Shown one piece after another: positions 25,250 to 34,131 of a stretch of 53,041 nucleotides of DNA. The translations under genes were made by a program, and so were the position numbers. Source of the stretch: an uncultured Acetatifactor sp. (GTDB lineage: Bacteria; Bacillota; Clostridia; Lachnospirales; Lachnospiraceae); NCBI GenBank assembly GCA_934402375.1, contig CAKRUB010000020.1, positions 1-53,041 on the forward strand, read 5' to 3'. The first letter of the stretch is position 1. Every line of letters starts with the position of its first letter. Below the pieces are notes generated by a model, which searched no databases, had not been told where the DNA came from, and was given only the letters and a program-made list of their open reading frames with translations.

Positions 25250-26188
25250 ATGGGATTATTCAGTAATGACAAAAAGCCTTGTCCGATTTGCGGGGGACCT
25301 ACTCCAAGGCTTCTGCCGACAAAGATTGAGGACACGCCGATCTGTAAAGAATGTGCGGGCAAGATTGATCTGCCGAACGGAGCACAGAATGGAATGTCAC
25401 TTGAGGATTTCAGGCAGTATATTGCATTCTATGACCAGAATCAGGAGCTGCAGGATGCTTTTTCGGAGACCTACCGCTATGACTTTGGATTTTTTGGCGG
25501 AAATCTTCTGCTGGACAGCACGCAGGGATTGTTCCGCTTAAAGAATTCAAACACTTCTCTGGTGTTTGAGGCGGCGAATCTGAAGGCGTTCAGAATTCTG
25601 GAGGATGGCGCGCCGCTGTTTGAGGGCAGCCGGGAAGCCCTGAGATGCTGTAAGAGCGATGTTGAGGACCGCGCGAGGGCGATGGAACCGAAAATTACCC
25701 GCTATATGATGGAACTGCGGGAACATGAGATGCTGGAGCGGATAGACAGACTGCGCGACCGGCATGATGAGGATGATCATGATTCGCATTTTGATGCGCC
25801 CACCTTTGACGAGCAGGCTCCGGTTCAGAAATTCTCCGTGGAACTGACACTGGAGCATCCCTATTGGGAGAATTGCAGCTGGCAGACGGGTGCACCGACC
25901 TTTGACAGAGAATGTCCCAGTGTTGAGGGTTATCTGTGCGACTACCGCAATAAGGTGGAGGATCTGCACATTCTGGCAGTGAATCTCATGCAGCTTTTGA
26001 ATCCCGGTGCACCGGAGATCAAGGAGGGCGAAAGCACTGCGGCGCAGGCGGCAGCCCAGACAGCGCCTCAGACAGCGCCCGTGACGGATATCGCTGCGGA
26101 AATCAAGAAATATAAGGAACTGCTGGATGCAGGCATCCTGACGGAGGAGGAATTCACAGCAAAGAAAAAACAGTTGCTGGGAATATAG
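25250..26188 (+). CDS. zinc-ribbon protein with C-terminal SHOCT domain
   Basis: A 312-residue soluble protein. The N-terminus is a DUF4428-type zinc ribbon with CPICGG and CKEC (residues 11-37). The middle has no family that I can name. An alanine/glutamine-rich linker (TAAQAAAQTAPQTAP) leads to a SHOCT motif at the end, EIKKYKELLDAGILTEEEFTAKKKQLLGI, a short oligomerisation or binding module. A strong ACAGGAGGAAAAAAAG precedes the ATG. It is flanked by LemA and a secreted peptidase, which suggests a role at the cell envelope, but this is inference. Confidence 0.85.
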   Translation: MGLFSNDKKPCPICGGPTPRLLPTKIEDTPICKECAGKIDLPNGAQNGMSLEDFRQYIAFYDQNQELQDAFSETYRYDFGFFGGNLLLDSTQGLFRLKNSNTSLVFEAANLKAFRILEDGAPLFEGSREALRCCKSDVEDRARAMEPKITRYMMELREHEMLERIDRLRDRHDEDDHDSHFDAPTFDEQAPVQKFSVELTLEHPYWENCSWQTGAPTFDRECPSVEGYLCDYRNKVEDLHILAVNLMQLLNPGAPEIKEGESTAAQAAAQTAPQTAPVTDIAAEIKKYKELLDAGILTEEEFTAKKKQLLGI

Positions 26189-26205
26189 ATTAAAAGGAGG
26201 ATATT

Positions 26206-28245
26206 ATGAAAAAGAAAGTTTTATCACTGGTTATGGCAGCGGCGATGGTATTTTCACTGACTGCCTGTGGCGATGAGTATGAGGAGGATCCCGTTGTAAA
26301 CGACGACGTTGAGACCTCGTCAGTGGAATCGTCGGAGGAATCGTCTGCGGAAGTTGTCTCTGACGACGGAGCGGGAACAGAGGATGTGGCTGCAGGGGAA
26401 GGAAGCTGGGCAATTTACTGGTATCTCTGCGGCAGCGATCTGGAGTCCGGCGGCGGTTTTGCTTCCGGCGATATGGGAGAGCTGATGGAAGTACAGCTTC
26501 CTGAGAATGTGAATGTTGTCATTGAGACAGGCGGATCGTCTGAATGGCAGAATGATTTGGTCGACGCTTCCAAGCTGCAGAGATGGGTGTACAACAGTGA
26601 GGGACTGATGCTGGTTGACGAGCAGCCCTCTGCAAGCATGGGCGAGGCGCAGACGCTGGCTGATTTCCTGAACTTTGCCAAGACGAATTATCCGGCAGAC
26701 AAGACGGCGGTTGTATTCTGGAATCACGGCGGCGGTTCTGTTTCCGGCGCATCCTTTGACGAGCTTTATGACTTTGACTCTCTGACACTGGATGAGATGT
26801 ATACAGCTTTTTCAAGCGTGTGGGAGCCTTCCGCAGAGGATCAGCCGCTGGAGCTGGTAGGCTTTGACACCTGCCTTATGGCGACAGTAGATGTGGCTTA
26901 TACCTTCTCTGATCTGGCACATTATCTTGTGGCATCTGAGGAGACAGAGCCCGCAAATGGCTGGTATTACTCTCAGTGGGTAGGCGCTCTGGCACAGGAT
27001 ACGTCCATGGACGGCGCAGAGCTTGGCAAGGTGATCTGTGATGCCTATTATGCAGGCTGTGAAGAGGTTGGAACACAGGATAACACAACCCTTTCCCTGA
27101 CAGATCTCTCCAAAGTAGGACCTCTGCTTGAGGCATATGAGTCCTTCGGTGCGGAAGCATTGGCAGCGGCTTGTACCGATCCCGCATTCTTCTCACAGTT
27201 CGGTCGTGTTGCTTCACAGAGTGAAAATTACGGCGGCAACACGAAGGAACAGGGCTATACCAACATGGTAGACCTCGGACATATGGCACGTCAGAGTTCA
27301 GGAATGCTTGCTTCTTCCCAGAGCGTGCTGGATGCACTGGATGACTGTGTCCTTTACAAGGTAGGCGGACAGTACAGAACAGAGGCGACAGGTCTTTCCT
27401 GTTACTATTCCTACAACGGCGATGTTGATGAATTCAACAGCTATGCAGGTCTTGGCGCCGGTGAGGCATTCAAGTACTTCTATTCCTATGAGCTTACCGG
27501 TGAACTGGATGATTCCGGTATGGAATATATCGCAGATATGGACTTCACAGAGCTGCCTGAGATTCAGAACCTTCTCACAATGGGCTGGGACGGCATATCT
27601 TTGGATGTGGATGAAGAAGGTGCCGCATATATGACGCTGGGACCCGATGCAAACAACATTCTGGCAGGAATCGGATTTTCTCTCTACTATGTGGATGCAG
27701 AAAATGATCTGATGATGCTTCTGGGAACAGATAACGACATGAACGCCGATTGGGACAACGGTGTGTTCTCCGACAATTTCCGCGGCATATGGGGCAGCAT
27801 TGACGGCAACCTTGTCTACATGGAACTCAGCTTCGAGGGCGATGATTACAACCTGTATTCCGTACCTGTGCTGTTAAACGGTGAGGAGTACAACCTTCAG
27901 GTAGTATATGACTTCACTGGGGAGCAGTGGGGAATCATTGGCGCAAGACAGGGAATTGACGACAGCGGTATGGCTGACAAGGAGCTGCGTCTGCTGCAGG
28001 AAGGCGACGAGATCACAACAATCTGGTATATGGCTACAGCTACCGGTGATGACGGCTTTGAGCCTTACGAGGCAGATACCTTTACCGTGACTGCAGATAC
28101 TGCCTTCGATGAGATCCAGCTGCCTGACGGAAGCTATTCCATGGTCTTTGAGATGCGTGATGCAATGGGCAATTATGCATACTCCGATGCAGTGACCTTC
28201 GACTGCGAGGCCGGTGAGATTTACACTTCAGTTTACACAGACTAA
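26206..28245 (+). CDS. clostripain-family (C11) cysteine peptidase lipoprotein
   Basis: A 679-residue secreted protein. The signal peptide ends in a lipobox, SLTAC, with C21 as the anchor. A low-complexity Glu/Ser/Val/Asp segment (about 24-66) serves as a linker. The C11 peptidase domain has the catalytic histidine H174 in FWNHGGG and cysteine C223 in GFDTCLMAT. The C-terminal 250 residues are beta-rich and unassigned. Clostripain-like enzymes cleave after Arg or Lys and are activated by self-cleavage. AAAAGGAGG precedes the ATG. A terminator follows it. Confidence 0.92.
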   Translation: MKKKVLSLVMAAAMVFSLTACGDEYEEDPVVNDDVETSSVESSEESSAEVVSDDGAGTEDVAAGEGSWAIYWYLCGSDLESGGGFASGDMGELMEVQLPENVNVVIETGGSSEWQNDLVDASKLQRWVYNSEGLMLVDEQPSASMGEAQTLADFLNFAKTNYPADKTAVVFWNHGGGSVSGASFDELYDFDSLTLDEMYTAFSSVWEPSAEDQPLELVGFDTCLMATVDVAYTFSDLAHYLVASEETEPANGWYYSQWVGALAQDTSMDGAELGKVICDAYYAGCEEVGTQDNTTLSLTDLSKVGPLLEAYESFGAEALAAACTDPAFFSQFGRVASQSENYGGNTKEQGYTNMVDLGHMARQSSGMLASSQSVLDALDDCVLYKVGGQYRTEATGLSCYYSYNGDVDEFNSYAGLGAGEAFKYFYSYELTGELDDSGMEYIADMDFTELPEIQNLLTMGWDGISLDVDEEGAAYMTLGPDANNILAGIGFSLYYVDAENDLMMLLGTDNDMNADWDNGVFSDNFRGIWGSIDGNLVYMELSFEGDDYNLYSVPVLLNGEEYNLQVVYDFTGEQWGIIGARQGIDDSGMADKELRLLQEGDEITTIWYMATATGDDGFEPYEADTFTVTADTAFDEIQLPDGSYSMVFEMRDAMGNYAYSDAVTFDCEAGEIYTSVYTD

Positions 28246-28284
28246 AAATTGAGGCTGCTACTGTTCAGGGGAGTGAACATACAG

Positions 28285-28325
28285 AGAGCTGCTCAGCAGG
28301 GAAATTCTGTGGGGCAGCTCTTTTG
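28285..28325 (+). terminator. terminator after the clostripain gene
   Basis: AGAGCTGC (28285-28292) pairs perfectly with GCAGCTCT (28314-28321), followed by TTTGC. Just upstream is a small palindrome, TGTTCA and TGAACA (28262-28279), similar in wording to the ends of the element at 19343. Confidence 0.7.
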
Positions 28326-28421
28326 CATACGGTTACGGGCGCAGTTTTTGTCGGTATGACAGGCACCGGGCGGGTGACGGTTACATAAACTATTGTTAAG
28401 AGTAATCCGCGGGGGGCTGTC

Positions 28422-29057
28422 TTGAAAACCTTTCAAAAACCACTGACTCAGGGAGAAGAAGCGGAATGTGTCCGGCTGCTGAGAGAGGGTACTGCGGAAC
28501 AGGCGAAGCAGGCAAAGGATATGCTGATCGAACGCAATATGAGACTGGTTGCCCATGTTGCCAAGAAATATCAAAATGCGGATGAGGATATGGACGACCT
28601 GATTTCGATCGGCTGTATCGGGCTGATTAAGGCGGTGGATACTTTTGATGACAGGAAGGGCAGACTGGCTACCTATGCCTGCCGGTGTATTGATAATGAG
28701 CTACTGATGCTGCTCAGGGGGAAGCGTAAGACTTCCAGGGAGGTCTCCCTTTTCGAGCCGATCGGGCAGGATAAGGAGGGAAATGAAATACATCTGATGG
28801 ATGTCATGGAGCAGCAGCAGCCGGACATTCTGGAAAACATGGAGCTGTCCGCGAATATAAAGAAGCTGTTTGTCCTGATGGAGGAGGCGCTGACACCGAG
28901 GGAGAGGGAGATTCTGACGATGCGGTATGGGCTGAACGGCAGGCGTGAAGCGACGCAGAATGAGATCGGAGCGGAAATGGGTATCTCCCGCAGCTATGTT
29001 TCAAGAATCGAAAAGAAGGCATTACAGAAGCTGCGGAAAAAATTCGTTCAGGAATGA
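28422..29057 (+). CDS. sigK: RNA polymerase sporulation sigma factor SigK
   Basis: A 211-residue sigma factor that drives late mother-cell genes. The SigK signatures are NMRLVAHVAKKYQN, DDLISIGCIGLIKAVDTF, ATYACRCIDNELLMLLR, SLFEPIGQDKEGNEI and the C-terminal helix-turn-helix GISRSYVSRIEKKAL. The start is a TTG at 28422 with GGGGGG six bases upstream. An in-frame stop at 28386 leaves no room for the membrane propeptide that Bacillus SigK needs, and the gene is uninterrupted by a skin-type element. Confidence 0.94.
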   Translation: MKTFQKPLTQGEEAECVRLLREGTAEQAKQAKDMLIERNMRLVAHVAKKYQNADEDMDDLISIGCIGLIKAVDTFDDRKGRLATYACRCIDNELLMLLRGKRKTSREVSLFEPIGQDKEGNEIHLMDVMEQQQPDILENMELSANIKKLFVLMEEALTPREREILTMRYGLNGRREATQNEIGAEMGISRSYVSRIEKKALQKLRKKFVQE

Positions 29058-29078
29058 GTCAAACAAAGAAATTTTCAT

Positions 29079-29107
29079 TTGTCATTTACAAGCGTAGCGT
29101 ATATAAT
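29079..29107 (+). promoter_or_regulatory. promoter of the HD-domain gene
   Basis: TTGTCA (29079-29084), 17 bp, TATAAT (29102-29107). It begins 21 bp after the sigK stop, so the next gene has its own vegetative promoter. Confidence 0.8.
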
Positions 29108-29135
29108 AAAAGGGGGACAAAAAGGGGGAGTACAA

Positions 29136-30239
29136 ATGAAATTTATCGAGACAGCAGAACTCAAAAAAGGAATGCGGCTTGCGAGACCTATTTACAATAA
29201 GTCAGGCGTACTTCTGTTTGAGAGAAATTCAAAGCTGACGGCGCAGACGATCGAGAGTGTCAGGAACTTCGGACTGCTGGGCGTCTATATTCTGGAGCCC
29301 GCAGAGCCGCTTCCGCCGATTTCGGAGGAGGATCTTGATTTTGAGCGTTTCCAGATCATGACAGTCTTTGCCATGCAGGATGAGCTGCAAAGGCTTCTGG
29401 CTACTGGAAGGACGGAGCGTCTGCCGAGTATTGTGTCATTGATTATTAAAAAGTACAGTGACCACGAGGGAAAAGTTAATTTTTACCAGAATCTGCGCAG
29501 CAGGGATGACTATGTGTGCAGCCATTCCCTCAATGTTGCAATTCTGTGCACGCTGATCGCAAATGCGATGGATATGCTCCCGGAGGAGCGTCTGCAGACG
29601 GTACAGGCGGCTGTTCTTCACGATATTGGGAAGCTGAGGGTTCCGAAGGAGCTTCTCTTTGCGAAGGAGGAGACAAAGGAGAACCATGTGAAGATCTATC
29701 TGGAGCAGGCGGAGGGGCTTGGCATTCTGGAGGAAGCGTTGCCGGACGGCGAACGAATCCGCAAGATTTGTCTGCAGGCATTGAAGCTCAAGAACGATCT
29801 GGAAAACAGTCGTAAGCCTGAGGCGGACGCCCGATATGTAACTGCGGCGAGGGTGCTTGCCGTGGCAAACCGGTATGACGAGCTCACGGCGATGGATTTT
29901 CAGGGGAAAGCGGAGTCCGAAGTAAAGGCGCTGCTGGAGTTCCGAAAATACCCGGAGGTCTATGATCCGAAGATAGTGGATGCACTGATCAGATCGGTCA
30001 ATATTCTGGTTCCCGGAGTCAGTGTGGAGCTGAATACGAGGGAGAAGGCTCTGGTACTGATTGAGAACGCGAAGGATATTCTGAGACCGACGCTGCTGAT
30101 GTTCAGGGATAACAGTATTCTTGACCTTGCGTTAGAGCGGAATGCGAGTCTCTATATTGTAGATATTATGAAGACAATGGATAACCGGTACATCATGGAT
30201 CGGGAGACCGTAGATAAAATGTTGCGGCAGGGCACCTGA
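29136..30239 (+). CDS. HD-domain protein, degenerate HD-GYP type
   Basis: A 367-residue cytosolic protein. An N-terminal beta domain (MKFIETAELKKGMRLARPIYNKSGVLL) of the type found before HD-GYP domains is followed by the HD domain: H130 in CSHSLNVA and H162-D163 in LHDIGKLRVPKELL. The later HHE and GYP motifs that complete the di-GMP phosphodiesterase site are missing; the region reads ICLQALKLKNDLEN. RVLAVANRYDELTA is kept. It may be a divergent nuclease, or a nucleotide-binding protein without turnover. I start at the ATG at 29136 with GGGGGAG eight bases upstream. Confidence 0.85.
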   Translation: MKFIETAELKKGMRLARPIYNKSGVLLFERNSKLTAQTIESVRNFGLLGVYILEPAEPLPPISEEDLDFERFQIMTVFAMQDELQRLLATGRTERLPSIVSLIIKKYSDHEGKVNFYQNLRSRDDYVCSHSLNVAILCTLIANAMDMLPEERLQTVQAAVLHDIGKLRVPKELLFAKEETKENHVKIYLEQAEGLGILEEALPDGERIRKICLQALKLKNDLENSRKPEADARYVTAARVLAVANRYDELTAMDFQGKAESEVKALLEFRKYPEVYDPKIVDALIRSVNILVPGVSVELNTREKALVLIENAKDILRPTLLMFRDNSILDLALERNASLYIVDIMKTMDNRYIMDRETVDKMLRQGT

Positions 30240-30291
30240 CGGAAGCAGAAGTGCTCAGTAAGTTATTGTTAAGTATCCGTTAAATTGATGA

Positions 30292-30327
30292 CCTGCGGAG
30301 TGCGTGTTACGACACGTCTTCCGCAGG
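30292..30327 (+). terminator. hairpin after the HD-domain gene
   Basis: CCTGCGGA pairs with TCCGCAGG, and CGTG pairs with CACG inside, giving a long imperfect stem. The T-run (TTTTTT) comes 17 bases later, so termination may be weak. Confidence 0.55.
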
Positions 30328-30415
30328 AACTTCTGAGAAATCTTTTTTATTCATTATTCCAAATTTCAACAAAATTCCAAACCAAATAATTTCATTATGC
30401 AAAGGAGGTACTTAT

Positions 30416-31960
30416 ATGTACAGTACAGTTCTGTCCGGCGCTCTGCTTGGAGTGTCCGCTTATCCTGTCTCCGTGGAGGTGGACGTTGCAAGAGGGCTGC
30501 CAGGTTTTTCAATGGTCGGTTCGCTGGGAGGAGAAGTGAGGGAATCGCGGGAGCGTGTTGTCGTGGCATTAAAAAATGTCGGGATCGATCTGCCGCCCAA
30601 GAGGATCACGGTCAATCTTTCTCCTGCGGACAGAAGGAAGGAGGGCACAGCCTTTGATCTTCCAATCGCCGTCGGGCTGCTTGGAGCAATGGAGTATTTT
30701 GAGCCTGACGCAGCAGAGGGAATCCTTTTCCTCGGGGAACTCGGGCTGGACGGTGAGATAAAAAAGGTGCGGGGCGTTCTGCCGATCGTGAAGGAGGCTG
30801 CGGCGAGAGGAATCAGAGAGTGCATTGTGCCGTTGGCAAATGCAAAGGAAGGAGCCGCGATCGGAGGAATACGCGTGCGGGGAGCAGGACATATCCGTGA
30901 GGTGCTCCGTTTTCTCGCGGGGAAGGGTACAGAGCGGGAGGAGCTTCTTCCTGCAGCCATGGACGAGAGCGGGGAAGGCGATGAGAAAAACCTGAGCGGG
31001 GGAATGCCGGATTTCGAGCAGGTCAGTGGGCAGGAGACGGCAAGGCGTGCGGCGGAGATAGCGGCAGCGGGCTTCCATAACCTTCTGATGGTGGGACCGC
31101 CGGGAGCCGGAAAGTCGATGATTGCCAAGCGCATTCCGGGGATTCTTCCGCCGCTGACAAGGGATGAAAGCCTTGAGGTGACTTCTATTCTCAGTGTCGC
31201 CGGGCTGCTCGAGGAGGGAGCCGCGCTTGTGAAGGAGAGACCCTTCAGGAGTCCGCACCACACAATTTCACAGGCGGCGCTGGTCGGGGGAGGCTCCAAT
31301 CCCATGCCGGGGATGATTTCGCTGGCGCACAGAGGTGTCCTCTTTCTGGATGAGCTGCCGGAGTTCCAGAGGATTGCATTGGATTCCCTGCGGCAGCCGC
31401 TGGAGGAGCATAAGGTCAACATTGCGAGAGTTGGCGGAAATGTGACTTATCCAAGTGATTTCATGCTGGTTTGTGCGATGAATCCCTGCCCATGCGGATT
31501 TTACCCGGACAGGAACCGGTGCCGCTGCACGGAGCCGCAGGTAAAGCGGTACATGGGGAAGATTTCCGGACCAATTCTTGACCGGATTGATCTTTGCGTG
31601 GAGCTTCAGCCTGTGGAACTTGCAGGACTGAGAGGCAGGCGGAAGGCGGAGTCCAGCGCAGTGATCAGGGAGCGGGTGCGGCTGGCACGCGAACGGCAGG
31701 CAGAGCGGTTCCGCAGCACAGGGTGCAGATTCAATGCGGATATTGATGCGGCGAACATTGAGAAGTACTGTCCTCTCGGCGATGAGGAACAGCTGTATAT
31801 GGAGCAGCTGTATCATTCGTTGCAGCTCAGCGCAAGGGCTTATCACAGGATATTGAAGGTGGCGCGGACGATTGCCGACCTTGCTGGGGAGGAGCAGATC
31901 AAGGCGGAGCATCTGCTGGAGGCGTCGTTTTTCAGACCGTCGTTAGAGTATTGGATATAG
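30416..31960 (+). CDS. comM: ComM/YifB-family Mg-chelatase-like AAA ATPase
   Basis: A 514-residue protein. The N-terminal ChlI/Lon-protease-like domain begins MYSTVLSGALLGVSAYPVSVEVDVARGLPGF and includes ITVNLSPAD. The AAA domain has Walker A GPPGAGKSMIAKR near residue 227, the family motif RPFRSPHHTIS, and FLDELPEF as Walker B. ComM is a hexameric helicase that widens branch migration during natural transformation in Gram-negatives; the role in Clostridia is inferred. CPCGFYPDRNRCRC is a conserved zinc-like cluster. AAAGGAGGTACTTAT precedes the ATG. dprA follows after nine bases, supporting a DNA-uptake role. Confidence 0.94.
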   Translation: MYSTVLSGALLGVSAYPVSVEVDVARGLPGFSMVGSLGGEVRESRERVVVALKNVGIDLPPKRITVNLSPADRRKEGTAFDLPIAVGLLGAMEYFEPDAAEGILFLGELGLDGEIKKVRGVLPIVKEAAARGIRECIVPLANAKEGAAIGGIRVRGAGHIREVLRFLAGKGTEREELLPAAMDESGEGDEKNLSGGMPDFEQVSGQETARRAAEIAAAGFHNLLMVGPPGAGKSMIAKRIPGILPPLTRDESLEVTSILSVAGLLEEGAALVKERPFRSPHHTISQAALVGGGSNPMPGMISLAHRGVLFLDELPEFQRIALDSLRQPLEEHKVNIARVGGNVTYPSDFMLVCAMNPCPCGFYPDRNRCRCTEPQVKRYMGKISGPILDRIDLCVELQPVELAGLRGRRKAESSAVIRERVRLARERQAERFRSTGCRFNADIDAANIEKYCPLGDEEQLYMEQLYHSLQLSARAYHRILKVARTIADLAGEEQIKAEHLLEASFFRPSLEYWI

Positions 31961-31969
31961 GGAGGAGTT

Positions 31970-32953
31970 ATGAGGTTAGAGGAGATGAAAACGCCGGGGG
32001 TGGCGGGAATATGTGTCGTGGAGAGGGGAGAGCGGGAGTATCCGGCGCGGCTTCTGGAGATTCCCGATCCGCCGGAAAGGCTTTATGTGATTGGCAGGCT
32101 GCCGGAGGAGAATGTTCCCTCGGTGGCGATTATCGGTGCGAGGGAGTGTTCGGAGTATGGAAGCTATGTCGCGGCGCGTCTCGGGGAATGCATGGGAAGA
32201 AACGGTATACAGGTTGTCAGCGGGATGGCGAGGGGAATTGACGGTATCGGACAGTCGGCGGCGCTGGACGCTGGAGGCAGTTCCTTTGCCGTGCTCGGCA
32301 GTGGTGTGGATGTCTGCTATCCGGCGGGAAACAGAAGGCTGTACGAAAGGCTGCGTGAGCAGGGAGGGATTCTGTCGGAATACCCGCCGGGGACACCTGC
32401 GCTCTCGAGGAATTTTCCGCCGCGAAACCGGATCGTGAGCGGGCTTGCGGATGCGGTGGTCGTCGTGGAGGCGAGGGAAAAGAGCGGAACCTTAATTACG
32501 GTTGACATGGCGCTGGAGCAGGGCAAGGAGGTCTATGCGGTGCCGGGGAGAGTGACGGATACGCTGAGCTGTGGCTGCAACAGGCTTGTGAAGCAGGGAG
32601 CGGCGGTGCTTCTCGATCCGGAGGAGCTGGCGGAGGAGCTTCGTGGCATCTGCGGCAGACGTGGTCTGACAGCCCGGGAAAAAGTGCAGCGTGAGCCGGG
32701 CAGGAAGCGGAGAAAGCATAAGGGCTTTGAGATCAATGCAGCAGAGGAAAACAGACGTCTTTTGGAGGAAAATCCGTTGCTGGCGGCGGTTTATCATCAG
32801 CTGGAGCTGACGCCGAAGTCCGTTGAGCATATACGCGATGCCCTGCCGGAAAAATACAGGGGCGAACAGATTAACGTTTATCTGATCCGGCTCTGTATGG
32901 AAAAGCTGGCGGTGCAGGTAAGCCCGGGACAATTCTGCCGTGCCAGAAATTGA
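31970..32953 (+). CDS. dprA: DNA-processing protein DprA
   Basis: A 327-residue protein that loads RecA on incoming single-stranded DNA. The Rossmann-like fold has IIGARECSEYG, VSGMARGIDG, SFAVLGSGVDVCYP, LSRNFPPRNRIVSGLAD and AREKSGTLITVDMALEQGKEVYAVPG. A winged-helix domain ends the protein (LLAAVYHQLELTPKSVEHIRDAL). GGAGGAGTT precedes the ATG. In many Firmicutes topA follows dprA; here ispG does. Confidence 0.95.
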   Translation: MRLEEMKTPGVAGICVVERGEREYPARLLEIPDPPERLYVIGRLPEENVPSVAIIGARECSEYGSYVAARLGECMGRNGIQVVSGMARGIDGIGQSAALDAGGSSFAVLGSGVDVCYPAGNRRLYERLREQGGILSEYPPGTPALSRNFPPRNRIVSGLADAVVVVEAREKSGTLITVDMALEQGKEVYAVPGRVTDTLSCGCNRLVKQGAAVLLDPEELAEELRGICGRRGLTAREKVQREPGRKRRKHKGFEINAAEENRRLLEENPLLAAVYHQLELTPKSVEHIRDALPEKYRGEQINVYLIRLCMEKLAVQVSPGQFCRARN

Positions 32954-32982
32954 CGGTATAAAGATTTGGTAATTTTGATGCC

Positions 32983-33011
32983 TTGCACAATTTGAGAATA
33001 GAGGCTATGAT
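32983..33011 (+). promoter_or_regulatory. promoter of ispG-polC
   Basis: TTGCAC (32983-32988), 17 bp, TATGAT (33006-33011). It separates ispG-polC from the comM-dprA operon. Confidence 0.7.
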
Positions 33012-33069
33012 GAAAGGTATATTGTGATTTGAATCATTGTGGCGCGGACATGCGCGGAAACGAGGATGT

Positions 33070-34131
33070 ATGTATAGAGAGAATACCAGAGTCGTACAGA
33101 TTGGAAACCGTAAGATCGGCGGAGGGAATCCCATTCTGATCCAGTCGATGACCAATACGAAGACAGAGGATGTGGAGGCGACCGTAGCGCAGATTCTTGC
33201 ATTGGAGAAGGCGGGCTGTGAGATCATCCGCTGCACGGTTCCGACAGAAGAGGCGGCAAGGGCGGTCAGTGAGATTAAAAAACAGATTCATATTCCGCTT
33301 GTGGCGGATATTCATTTTGATTACCGGATGGCGATCGCCGCGATAGAGAATGGTGCGGATAAGATCAGAATTAACCCGGGAAATATCGGAAGTGCCGAGA
33401 AGGTAAAGGCTGTGGTGGATGCGGCGAGGGAGCGGGAAATTCCGATCCGTGTGGGGGTGAACAGCGGTTCCCTTGAGAAGCCGCTCCTTGAAAAGTACGG
33501 CGGTGTGACGGCGGAGGGCATTGTGGAGAGCGCGCTGGACAAGGTGCGCATGATCGAGGAGCTCGATTACCACAATCTTGTGATCAGCATTAAGTCTTCC
33601 GACGTACTCATGTGTGTCAGGGCGCATGAGCTTCTGGCGGACAGAACGGACTATCCGCTGCATGTGGGAATCACCGAGGCGGGAACCGTGCGCAGCGGAA
33701 ACATCAAGTCGGCAATCGGACTTGGACTGATCTTAAGCAAGGGAATTGGAGATACGATCCGTGTTTCCCTGACTGGAGATCCGGTCGAGGAGATTAAGTC
33801 GGCAAGGCTGATTTTAAGGACACTCGGACTGCGCAAGGGCGGTATTGAGGTGGTGTCCTGTCCTACCTGCGGCAGAACCCAGATCGATCTGATCGGGCTG
33901 GCATCGAAGGTGGAGGCACTGGTAGAAGACTACCCGCTGGACATCAAGGTAGCAGTGATGGGCTGTGCGGTAAACGGTCCCGGAGAGGCGAAAGAGGCGG
34001 ATCTGGGAATTGCCGGCGGACGCGGCGAGGGACTGCTCATCAAAAAAGGTGAGATCGTCCGCAAGGTGCCGGAGGATGAACTTTTAAATGCATTGAAATA
34101 TGAGTTGGACCATTGGACAGGTGAAAAGTAG
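33070..34131 (+). CDS. ispG: flavodoxin-dependent 4-hydroxy-3-methylbut-2-enyl-diphosphate synthase
   Basis: A 353-residue iron-sulfur enzyme of the MEP isoprenoid pathway. The TIM-barrel begins [24 protein letters not shown]. The cluster cysteines are in [12 protein letters not shown] and [15 protein letters not shown]. The start at 33070 has GAGG five bases upstream. The stop is directly followed by the polC ATG (TAGATG). ispG next to polC is common in Firmicutes, but the usual dxr and rseP upstream are missing here. Confidence 0.96.
   Translation: MYRENTRVVQIGNRKIGGGNPILIQSMTNTKTEDVEATVAQILALEKAGCEIIRCTVPTEEAARAVSEIKKQIHIPLVADIHFDYRMAIAAIENGADKIRINPGNIGSAEKVKAVVDAAREREIPIRVGVNSGSLEKPLLEKYGGVTAEGIVESALDKVRMIEELDYHNLVISIKSSDVLMCVRAHELLADRTDYPLHVGITEAGTVRSGNIKSAIGLGLILSKGIGDTIRVSLTGDPVEEIKSARLILRTLGLRKGGIEVVSCPTCGRTQIDLIGLASKVEALVEDYPLDIKVAVMGCAVNGPGEAKEADLGIAGGRGEGLLIKKGEIVRKVPEDELLNALKYELDHWTGEK

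Noticed and set aside
29079..29136. The longer open frame of the HD-domain gene from 29079
   Set aside because: It begins in the -35 box and contains the -10 element TATAAT, so it is promoter DNA; the ATG at 29136 has a good ribosome site.
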